Shown piece by piece: positions 1 to 5,439 of a stretch of DNA of 8,415 nucleotides. The notes under the pieces are model-generated. The model was not told the origin of the DNA. It worked only from the letters and a program-made list of their open reading frames with translations, and made no database searches. How positions within the stretch are numbered: the stretch's first letter is position 1; each line of letters starts with the position of its first letter. The translations under genes and the position numbers were made by a program. The DNA comes from Rhodanobacteraceae bacterium (lineage in GTDB: Bacteria; Pseudomonadota; Gammaproteobacteria; Xanthomonadales; Rhodanobacteraceae): assembly GCA_012270595.1 (NCBI GenBank), contig JAAXIA010000077.1:1-8415 (forward strand), given 5' to 3'.

Positions 1-555
1 GCGGTGATCTGTCATCCGCATCCGGTACAAGGTGGCAGCATGCACAACAAAGTTGTGACCATACTTGAACGCAGCTTGCGCGAATTGGGGTTTGATACCC
101 TCCGTTTCAACTTTCGTGGCACCGGTAAGTCCGACGGTTGCTACGACGAAGGGTGCGGTGAAAGTGAGGATCTTGTCGCCGTTGTATCCTGGTTGCGCCA
201 AGTTCGCCCCCAAGACGCCTTGTGGTTGGCAGGCTTTTCCTTCGGTAGCTATATTACCATTGCTAACGCGGAAAAATTGCAAGCCAGTTGCCTGATTAGC
301 GTGGCACCACCTATTGGGCTTTGGGAAGTCAATAGCAAAACACTACCGCGCTGTCCGTGGTTGGTTGTCATGGGTGAGGAGGATACCGTAGTGCAGCCGC
401 AGCTCGTGTTCGACTGGATCGCGTCGATGGAGCACCCACCCACACTAGTGCGTATGTCTGAGGCAGGGCATTTTTTTCATCGTCGTCTGATGGACCTGCG
501 TGGTGCGGTCAAACATGCGGTGCGTGACTGGTTACCCCCGTCTCGGGACGATTGA
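1..555 (+). CDS. Alpha/beta hydrolase, 5' end missing
   Basis: This is the C-terminal part of a small serine hydrolase of the alpha/beta fold (COG2945-like); the reading frame is already open at base 1. Counting from the codon at base 4, the visible marks are an HPHPVQGGSMHNK segment (residues 4-16) near the oxyanion region, an RFNFRGTGKSDG loop (34-45), the nucleophile elbow GFSFG with Ser79, the acid Asp127 in GEEDTVV, and a catalytic His in AGHFFH (156 is the best candidate, 159 an alternative). In this family HPHP usually sits about 25-35 residues from the start, so only a short N-terminal piece is missing. There is no signal peptide in the visible part. The substrate cannot be told from the sequence. 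The gene ends 9 nt before zapE on the same strand, so the two are probably co-transcribed. Confidence 0.85.
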   Translation, partial: AVICHPHPVQGGSMHNKVVTILERSLRELGFDTLRFNFRGTGKSDGCYDEGCGESEDLVAVVSWLRQVRPQDALWLAGFSFGSYITIANAEKLQASCLISVAPPIGLWEVNSKTLPRCPWLVVMGEEDTVVQPQLVFDWIASMEHPPTLVRMSEAGHFFHRRLMDLRGAVKHAVRDWLPPSRDD

Positions 556-564
556 CGTTCCGCC

Positions 565-1689
565 GTGCGTAGTACTAACTGTTTGATTGCGCCTGGTGTG
601 CGTTACCAGGAAGGTGTGGACGCGCATCATTGGCAGAGCGACCCGGCCCAACTTGCTGCGCTGGTTGAGTTTGACCGTTTGCATCAGGCTCTTGGTGCGG
701 AGCATACCAGTGCTGGCGCTGGTTTTTCTGGCTGGATCAAGAAGCTGGGCAGGAACCGGCTGCCGCGCTGCCTTCCAGGGTTGTACCTGTGGGGCGGTGT
801 GGGCTGCGGTAAAACCTTCCTTATGGACCTGTTTGTGCGAAGTCTGCCGCGTGGTATGGCACGACGCTGGCATTTTCATCGCTTTATGACCGATGTTCAT
901 CAGCGCTTGCGTACACTGCATCACCGCCAGGATCCACTGGTCGAAGTGGCTGACGGTATAGCGAGGCATTGTCGGGTTTTATGCCTGGACGAATGTCTGG
1001 TTCATGACATCGGCGATGCAATGATTATGGCCAGATTGCTCAAGGCGCTGTTTGTGCGTGACGTGATCCTGGTCACTACCTCCAACACACCGCCGGATGC
1101 GCTTTACAAAGATGGCCTGCAACGTGCGCGTTTCCTGCCATCTATTGCCCTTATTCGCAGTCAGTGCCACGTACTCCACATGATCAGCATACATGACTGG
1201 CGCCTGCGTGCCCTGAGTCAGGCACCGCTTTATTATGCTCCGAAAGGAGCCGAAGCCGAGTATGCTCTGGCGCGTATTTTCACTAGTCAAACGCGTAACG
1301 TGGTACATGAGGGTGGCGATATAGTGGTTAACGGTCGTCCTATCCGGTTACGCAAGCGTGGTGAAAATGTGCTCTGGTTCGACTTCCACGCGCTGTGCGA
1401 AGGCCCGCGCGCGGTGGCTGATTACATTGAACTGGCTAAAATCGGGGGCATGATTATGGTTTCCAATGTCCCGCAGTTCAGTCCTTATAACGAAGATGCT
1501 GCCAGGCGCTTTATGCACATGGTGGATGCGTTCTATGATTGTCGCGTAAAACTGGTGCTCTCTGCCGCCACGCCGATTACTGGATTGTATCGCGGTAATC
1601 GAATGCGCACCGAATTTAGCCGTACTGAATCACGTCTTATCGAAATGCAGAGCCAGGAATATCTGGCGCTGGCGCATGATCAGGCTTGA
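565..1689 (+). CDS. zapE: Cell division protein ZapE (AFG1-family ATPase)
   Basis: A P-loop ATPase of 374 residues, matching the length of E. coli ZapE (about 375). ZapE is known to act at the Z-ring during constriction and to bind FtsZ. Seen here: Walker A GGVGCGKT (77-84) followed by FLMDLF; HFHRFM; Walker B LCLDE (139-143); a sensor-1 type TTSNTPPDALY segment with Asn174; the conserved GLQRARFLP (184-192), whose arginines may include the trans-acting finger; and the closing SRLIEMQSQEYL. The usual DEFF after Walker B reads DECL here, a mild change. The GTG start at 565 gives the full family length, although no strong Shine-Dalgarno precedes it; coupling to the hydrolase stop 9 nt upstream may help. 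The frame is intact with every ATPase motif present, so the protein is probably functional. No terminator is evident after its stop. Confidence 0.93.
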   Translation: MRSTNCLIAPGVRYQEGVDAHHWQSDPAQLAALVEFDRLHQALGAEHTSAGAGFSGWIKKLGRNRLPRCLPGLYLWGGVGCGKTFLMDLFVRSLPRGMARRWHFHRFMTDVHQRLRTLHHRQDPLVEVADGIARHCRVLCLDECLVHDIGDAMIMARLLKALFVRDVILVTTSNTPPDALYKDGLQRARFLPSIALIRSQCHVLHMISIHDWRLRALSQAPLYYAPKGAEAEYALARIFTSQTRNVVHEGGDIVVNGRPIRLRKRGENVLWFDFHALCEGPRAVADYIELAKIGGMIMVSNVPQFSPYNEDAARRFMHMVDAFYDCRVKLVLSAATPITGLYRGNRMRTEFSRTESRLIEMQSQEYLALAHDQA

Positions 1690-1799
1690 AGGCTTAAGTT
1701 TGTACGAGAACCTGCGGCTGATTCTATTTTGCAAGGGGATTGGTTCGATGCCTGCGTTTTCTACTGCGCGAAATCCCTGTGAATCCATGCAGGCCGCTA
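1690..1799. other. Short convergent intergenic stretch, nothing recognised
   Basis: This spacer lies between the zapE stop (plus strand) and the stop of the broken lipoprotein gene (minus strand). I see no open frame of note, no tRNA-like fold and no stem followed by a T-run that would make a convincing terminator. The only inverted pair, GCCTGC (1750-1755) and GCAGGC (1789-1794), has a 33-nt loop and no T-tract. Confidence 0.5.
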
Positions 1800-2075
1800 T
1801 TAGTCTCTGTTCACGGGAAGCTTGTCGTCCTTCTCGGTACCTAGCAAAAAATTAGCCAACCATCCCTTGGGGCGATTGTCGCCGGTATTATTGGTGTTAT
1901 TGATGACGATACGGGGATCGTTGGTGGTCAGCATATTTAAGACCTTGTAACGACATTGTGCCAGAGCCGACTACGCATCAAATGGTGTCACACCCTGCTT
2001 TTTCCATACCATAGGATGACATCCGGATAAATAGAAAACAAAAAAAACACAGACAGTACGTCTGCGTTTAAGCAT
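1800..2075 (-). pseudogene. Small lipoprotein gene interrupted by an in-frame TAG
   Basis: Read on the minus strand, an ATG (2075-2073) opens a textbook lipoprotein signal peptide: MLKRRR, a hydrophobic core VCVFFVFY, then the lipobox LSGC with Cys19 as the lipidated residue. The mature part runs HPMVWKKQGVTPFDA and stops at TAG (1973-1971) after only 34 residues. The same frame then stays open for 56 more codons, beginning SALAQCRYKVLNML, to TAA at 1802-1800. Read through, the product would have about 91 positions and a W-x-K-x-G ... A-x-x-x-C-x-Y layout that I associate with small Gram-negative outer-membrane lipoproteins (from memory, not searched). A CAG-to-TAG change would give the natural-looking AQSALAQCRY. 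The gene lies directly downstream of an Rhs tail remnant, where partner or immunity genes usually sit. An assembly or base-call error, or a genuine short 34-residue product, cannot be excluded. Confidence 0.62.
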
Positions 2076-2184
2076 AGTCTCTCCCTTCTGATGGTGATAC
2101 TTATGGTTTAATAAACTGTGGGTCACTTTATCAAGGTAGGCTTCGGCATCACCATTAGCACATGCCATTCGATAATACGCATCA
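2076..2184 (-). pseudogene. Out-of-frame remnant of the Rhs variable tail
   Basis: The Rhs frame stops at TGA (2184-2182) just after ...HSGNY. If one T of the TT at 2185-2184 is removed, the reading continues DAYYRMACANGDAEAY and then 20 more residues down to the lipoprotein ATG, with no stop between. The join SGNY-DAYY-RMACANGDAEAY reads like one continuous protein and resembles tails I recall after GCYTT in xanthomonad Rhs proteins (recollection, not searched). The restored tail after DPFGL would be only about 59 residues, shorter than a usual Rhs toxin, and it runs in frame into the lipoprotein, which suggests a deletion as well as the frameshift. No catalytic motif is recognisable. This entry is an inference from frame analysis. 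Confidence 0.5.
2081..2087 (-). promoter_or_regulatory. Shine-Dalgarno of the lipoprotein gene
   Basis: AAGGGAG on the minus strand ends 5 nt before the ATG at 2075-2073. It decides the start: the same frame is open upstream to an ATG at 2168-2166, but only the downstream ATG has a strong ribosome binding site and begins a lipoprotein signal peptide. Confidence 0.7.
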
Positions 2185-3549
2185 ATAGTTTCCGCTGTGG
2201 GCTAATCTTGCTTCTTCTAGAGTAGTGTAGCAACCCACCCCCTTGATGCATCTTAGTCCAAACGGGTCTATATGGCTCAAGGGATTACCATCGACATAGA
2301 CATAACTATGCATCCCACCCTGAAGGCCTATCGGGTCAGGCTGTATATAGCGTCCGGTGCTGGGGTCGTAGTCACGATGGAGGTTATAGACCAGCCCGGT
2401 TTCGCTGTCATGGTACTGGCCTGGAAAACGCAGGTTAAAGACCGTGTGGCCGTCCAGGCTGATGGACGGTTTTTCACCGAAGGGGTTAGCCTGATAAGGC
2501 CATCGCCAGAGTGGCTTGCCGCTGGCATCGGTAAGGACACGTGGCGTGCCCAGACCATCGGCGGTGATGTAGTGGATGCTGCTTTTGCCTTCTTTGGTAT
2601 CCACCATGGCCACCGGAATACGATCCATCCATACAACATCACGGCTAAGCCTGTCTCCCATCCTGCTCAGCAGTTGGCCATTCAAGTCATAGCTAAAGCG
2701 CCGCGTGCCGCTATCGGTCGTTTTCTGAATGTGCTGCCTCAGGGTGTTGGTGGTGGTGCTTGCCAATAGCCTATCGCCTTGCTGTACCGAGGCCAGCCGG
2801 TTGCGGGCGTTGTAGTTCAGTTGATAGCTCAAACCCGCGCGACTGAAGCCGGTGGTGTTGCCGCTGGCGTCAAGACGGCGTACCAGGTTGCCGGTGGCGG
2901 CCAGGCGGTGACTGTGAGGCGCGTAGCGGTAGCTTCCTGTGGCCTGTCTGCTGCCGGTTTTGCTTAGGCGATCACCAGCCAGGCTATAGGTATAGGCTTC
3001 CAACGCCTTGCCTGCCGGATTCTTGACGCCAACCAACCGATAAAGCGGGTCATAGCGGTAGCTTTCCATGCCATCATTCCCATGAATGGCGATGATGTTG
3101 CCCATCGTATCACGGTCAAGGTGCAGATGGAGCACCTGGCTATGCAGTTCGCTCAAGCGACCGTTAGCATCATAACGACGGCTAATGGTCTGCCCATTGC
3201 CCAGCGTATAGCGGTTGGCTGGCACGAAGGGCTGATAGCCGACGCCCTTGACCACGGTGAAGTTTTGGCCGCTTGCTGTTTTCATGGCTATGCGCGTGAT
3301 GTGACCGTTGACGTTGCGCTGATAGCTTAGCGTTGTGCCATCGGGATAACGCACACTGGCGAGACGGTCTGCCTTGCTCCAGGTGTAGGCGGTGCTGCTG
3401 CTGTGCCCGCTTTGCAGCTGGCGCTGCTGGGTGATGTTGCCGCGCGCATCATAGCAATACACCGTGGTCACGGCTTTTTCGATGATGCGGGTTAAACGGC
3501 CGATAGGCAGGAAAGGTGTGCGTCTTCCTGACGGTGCAGACCTATCCAA
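2182..3549 (-). pseudogene. 5'-truncated Rhs/YD-repeat protein fragment
   Basis: The C-terminal third of an Rhs protein, a large YD-repeat shell that encloses a variable C-terminal toxin. Counting from TTG at 3549: YD-type repeats begin with YCYDARGN (31-38) and recur at RRYDANGRL and SYRYDPLYRL. The Rhs core follows with ADGLGTPRVLTD (330-341), RFPGQYHDSETGLVYN (374-389), DYDPSTGRYIQPDPIGL (393-409) and GNPLSHIDPFGL (421-432), the DPxGL hallmark after which the shell is cut and the toxin begins. Only 23 residues follow before TGA. Intact Rhs proteins exceed 1,000 residues, so most of the N-terminal shell is missing. Recognisable similarity starts at IGRLTRI (about base 3501), and the frame is closed upstream by TAG near 3595. 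No credible start codon, ribosome binding site or promoter was found. It is most likely a non-functional remnant, or a displaced tip module of the kind that recombines into full-length rhs genes. Confidence 0.85.
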
Positions 3550-3641
3550 GGGGAGCGTCTGAGATTCATTTAGTCCTGTAGGGCGCTAGGCCAAGGTTGG
3601 TGTTTTGGCACTTTTCTCTTTGATTTGTAAAAGAAAAAAGC
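3502..3641. other. Rhs truncation junction and spacer before the dcw promoter
   Basis: Similarity to Rhs ends on the minus strand at about 3501. The bases beyond, up to 3595, keep the frame open but read GLNESQTLPLDRSAPSGRR, which is not recognisable Rhs sequence. No inverted repeats, target-site duplications or insertion-sequence ends were seen by eye. The last part (3621-3641) is A-rich on the plus strand (for example AAAAGAAAAAAG at 3629-3640) and could act as an UP element for the adjoining promoter. Confidence 0.4.
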
Positions 3642-3671
3642 TTGACAGCTGTGGAAAACAAGGCATATAGT
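3642..3671 (+). promoter_or_regulatory. Sigma70-type promoter of mraZ and the dcw cluster
   Basis: A perfect -35 box TTGACA (3642-3647) and a near-perfect -10 box TATAGT (3666-3671) are separated by 18 nt. Transcription would start at about 3677-3680, roughly 55 nt before the mraZ start. An A-rich stretch lies just upstream. The -10 box abuts the first TGGGG repeat, as expected of a promoter repressed by MraZ. Since the genes downstream are packed to overlapping, it may drive all of them to the end of the window. Confidence 0.88.
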
Positions 3672-3705
3672 GGGGCTGAGTGTGAAGTAATGGGAATGAG
3701 TGGGG
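3671..3705 (+). promoter_or_regulatory. MraZ operator: TGGGN boxes at 10-nt spacing
   Basis: Four direct repeats start exactly 10 nt apart: TGGGG (3671), TGTGA (3681, degenerate), TGGGA (3691) and TGGGG (3701). In E. coli, MraZ is known to bind TGGGN repeats separated by 5 nt in the mraZ leader and to repress the dcw promoter; the unit and spacing here are the same. The array runs from the -10 box through the predicted transcription start into the leader, so a bound MraZ ring would block the promoter. Binding is inferred, not shown. Confidence 0.85.
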
Positions 3706-3732
3706 TTCTTTGCTTCGCGGAGTTTTACTGTC

Positions 3733-4179
3733 GTGTTTCAAGGTGAAACCGCCATCACTGTCGATGACAAAGGTCGTTTGGCGATTCCGAGCGCGTACCG
3801 CGAGCGGGTTGCTGTGGCCTGCGGTAATCGTCTGGTGATGACTTATAACCCGTTTGAGGCGGGTTGTCTGTGGCTGTTTCCGCGCGAAGGATGGGAAAAA
3901 GTACGCGATCAGGTCAATGCCCTGCCTGGTGTCAAGGCAGTCCATCGTGCCTTGCAAATGAAGCTGGTGGGTGCGGCAGCCATGTTGGAACCGGATGGTG
4001 CTGCGCGAATTTTGTTGCCGGCGAGTCAGCGTGTGGCCGCCGGTATTGAGAAGAGGGCGGTTTTATTGGGTATGGGCAATAAATTTGAATTATGGAGTGA
4101 ACAGGCCCATCTGGCCAAGGTTCGCCAAACTATCGGTGAGGCTGAGATCAGCGAAAGCATGAGAGATCTGCACTTGTAG
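3733..4179 (+). CDS. mraZ: Transcriptional regulator MraZ
   Basis: MraZ is an AbrB-like (SpoVT/MraZ fold) DNA-binding protein that forms a ring and represses its own dcw operon. The product from GTG 3733 has 148 residues, close to the 152 of E. coli. It begins [19 protein letters not shown], the family's standard start, and carries the two DxxxR motifs that contact DNA: D11-R15 (DDKGR) and D88-R92 (DGAAR, followed by ILLP). [19 protein letters not shown] and [17 protein letters not shown] are family-typical and Xanthomonadales-like. The start is set by homology; GGAG (3719-3722) lies 10 nt upstream, slightly far. The frame extends back to a GTG at 3700, but that lies inside the operator and would add residues not found in the family. 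It is the first gene of the cluster, under the promoter at 3642-3671, and 55 nt separate it from rsmH. Confidence 0.96.
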   Translation: MFQGETAITVDDKGRLAIPSAYRERVAVACGNRLVMTYNPFEAGCLWLFPREGWEKVRDQVNALPGVKAVHRALQMKLVGAAAMLEPDGAARILLPASQRVAAGIEKRAVLLGMGNKFELWSEQAHLAKVRQTIGEAEISESMRDLHL

Positions 4180-4234
4180 GCTATTTAGTTCGGATCGATG
4201 GCGAACGGCAAAGTTTTGAGAGCGAGAGTATGGC

Positions 4235-5170
4235 ATGACTCAGCGGGGGCATATCCCGGTAATGCTTGATGAGGTGATGGAGGGTCTCGCTGTGAAAACT
4301 GAAGGGCGTTATCTCGATGCGACCTTTGGGCGTGGCGGCCACGCGCGCGCGGTGTTATCGCGCCTTGGTCAGCATGGCCGTCTTTTGTTGATGGATCGCG
4401 ATGGGCAGGCGATTGCCTGCGCACGTGATGAGTTTGCTGCGGATGCGCGCGTGGTAATTTGTCACGATAATTTTTCCCATTTGGCTCAGTGGCAGGAAAC
4501 AAAAGCCGGGCTGGATGGCATATTGCTCGATCTTGGCGTGTCCTCACCGCAAGTGGATGAGCCAGCGCGTGGCTTTAGTTTCATGGCCGATGCACCGCTT
4601 GACATGCGTATGGATCCCCGTGGTGGCGAAAGCGCTGCAGATTTTCTGGCGCGTGTGGATGAGCGCGAATTGGCCGATGTGCTGTGGCGTTTTGGTGAAG
4701 AGCGCTACAGCCGCAAAATCGCGCGTGCCATTGTCGCACGACGTGGGCGTGCACCGATCACGCGAACTGGTGAACTGGCTGCCTTGATTGAGACTTTGCT
4801 GGGGCGTCGTTTGCGAGGCAAACACCCGGCGACACGCAGTTTCCAGGCGTTACGCATCCAGGTTAACGGTGAACTGGAGGCACTACGTCTCGGCCTTGAT
4901 GCGGCCCTTGCCCGACTGAAGCTGGGTGGTCGGCTTCTGGTTATTAGTTTTCATTCGCTGGAAGATCGCATGGTGAAGCGATTTATCCGTGAGCATTCCG
5001 GTCATCAGTTGGGGCATCGCAGGAGGCCTTTGCCAAGCGCGAAACCGGCCATGTTGCATGCCGTTGGCAAAACGCACTTCCCATCCAGGCATGAATGCGA
5101 GACCAATCCGCGCGCTCGTTCGGCGGTATTGCGCGTGGCAGAGCGATGCATTGTGGGCAGTGTGACATGA
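4235..5170 (+). CDS. rsmH: 16S rRNA (cytosine-1402-N4)-methyltransferase RsmH (MraW)
   Basis: RsmH uses S-adenosylmethionine to methylate N4 of C1402 of 16S rRNA in the ribosomal P site. It has 311 residues, the usual length (E. coli 313). Motifs: GHIPVMLDEV (5-14); the SAM-binding loop YLDATFGRGGH (26-36); LLMDRD (51-56), whose acidic end should hold the ribose; ILLDLGVSSPQVD (96-108); PLDMRMDP (121-128); HPATRSFQALRIQVN; and VISFHSLEDRMVKRF. It ends NPRARSAVLRVAER. The start is well fixed: an in-frame TGA at 4217-4219 lies 18 nt upstream, no other ATG lies between, and GAGAG (4224-4228) sits 6 nt before the ATG. Its stop overlaps the ftsL start in ATGA, indicating translational coupling. 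Confidence 0.97.
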   Translation: MTQRGHIPVMLDEVMEGLAVKTEGRYLDATFGRGGHARAVLSRLGQHGRLLLMDRDGQAIACARDEFAADARVVICHDNFSHLAQWQETKAGLDGILLDLGVSSPQVDEPARGFSFMADAPLDMRMDPRGGESAADFLARVDERELADVLWRFGEERYSRKIARAIVARRGRAPITRTGELAALIETLLGRRLRGKHPATRSFQALRIQVNGELEALRLGLDAALARLKLGGRLLVISFHSLEDRMVKRFIREHSGHQLGHRRRPLPSAKPAMLHAVGKTHFPSRHECETNPRARSAVLRVAERCIVGSVT

Positions 5171-5439
5171 AACCCGTGGCTCTTTTCCTGACTTTGTTGC
5201 TACTGGTGCTCACCTTGTTCAGCGCCATGGCGGTGGTATGGACACGCCATCAGAGCAGGGCGCTGTTCGTGCAGCTCACCCGACTGCAAAACCGGCGCGA
5301 CGCGCTGGGTATCGAATACGGTCGTCTCCAGCTTGAGCAGGCCACCTGGGCCGAACCGCGACGTATTGCTGGTGAAGCGCGCCGTCGCCTGGAGATGATG
5401 ATGCCATCGCCGCGCCAGATCAGGTTGGTGTTTCAATGA
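5167..5439 (+). CDS. ftsL: Cell division protein FtsL
   Basis: A 90-residue bitopic inner-membrane divisome protein. In the family, FtsL pairs with FtsB through a periplasmic coiled coil and, with FtsQ, helps activate FtsW-FtsI. Seen: a very short cytoplasmic end (MKP), a single membrane helix at about 4-25 (VALFLTLLLLVLTLFSAMAVVW), then a leucine-rich heptad region (about 33-58, QLTRLQNRRDALGIEYGRLQ), and the FtsL-typical LEQATWAEP...RIAGEARRRLEM near the end. The start at 5167 overlaps the rsmH stop in ATGA. In-frame ATGs at 5095 and 5146 would place a charged extension before the helix and lie fully within rsmH, so they are not favoured. Its stop again overlaps the next gene, ftsI, in ATGA. 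Sequence conservation is low in this family, so position and architecture carry much of the call. Confidence 0.92.
   Translation: MKPVALFLTLLLLVLTLFSAMAVVWTRHQSRALFVQLTRLQNRRDALGIEYGRLQLEQATWAEPRRIAGEARRRLEMMMPSPRQIRLVFQ

Noticed and set aside
1750..1794. Inverted pair GCCTGC / GCAGGC as a terminator after zapE
   Set aside because: Only six base pairs with a 33-nt loop and no following T-tract on either strand.
1871..1883. Small hairpin GGCGA-TTG-TCGCC
   Set aside because: A five-pair stem inside the lipoprotein reading frame with no T-run; most likely a by-product of coding sequence.
2076..2168. ATG at 2168-2166 as the start of the lipoprotein
   Set aside because: It would bury the signal peptide behind 31 residues; the ATG at 2075-2073 has the ribosome binding site, and the upstream residues fit the shifted Rhs tail instead.
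2272..2769. A 165-codon plus-strand open frame opposite the Rhs fragment
   Set aside because: The minus-strand reading shows every Rhs core motif; the plus-strand product is featureless.
2182..3549. Treating the Rhs fragment as a complete functional gene
   Set aside because: It lacks most of the shell, a start codon with a ribosome binding site, a promoter and an intact toxin tail.
3700..3732. An upstream GTG start for mraZ
   Set aside because: It falls inside the MraZ boxes, leaves a very short leader, and adds 11 residues absent from the family; GTG 3733 matches the conserved N-terminus.
5095..5166. Upstream in-frame ATG starts for ftsL (5095 and 5146)
   Set aside because: They add a charged leader before the membrane helix and overlap rsmH extensively, while ATG 5167 gives the usual ATGA coupling and family length.
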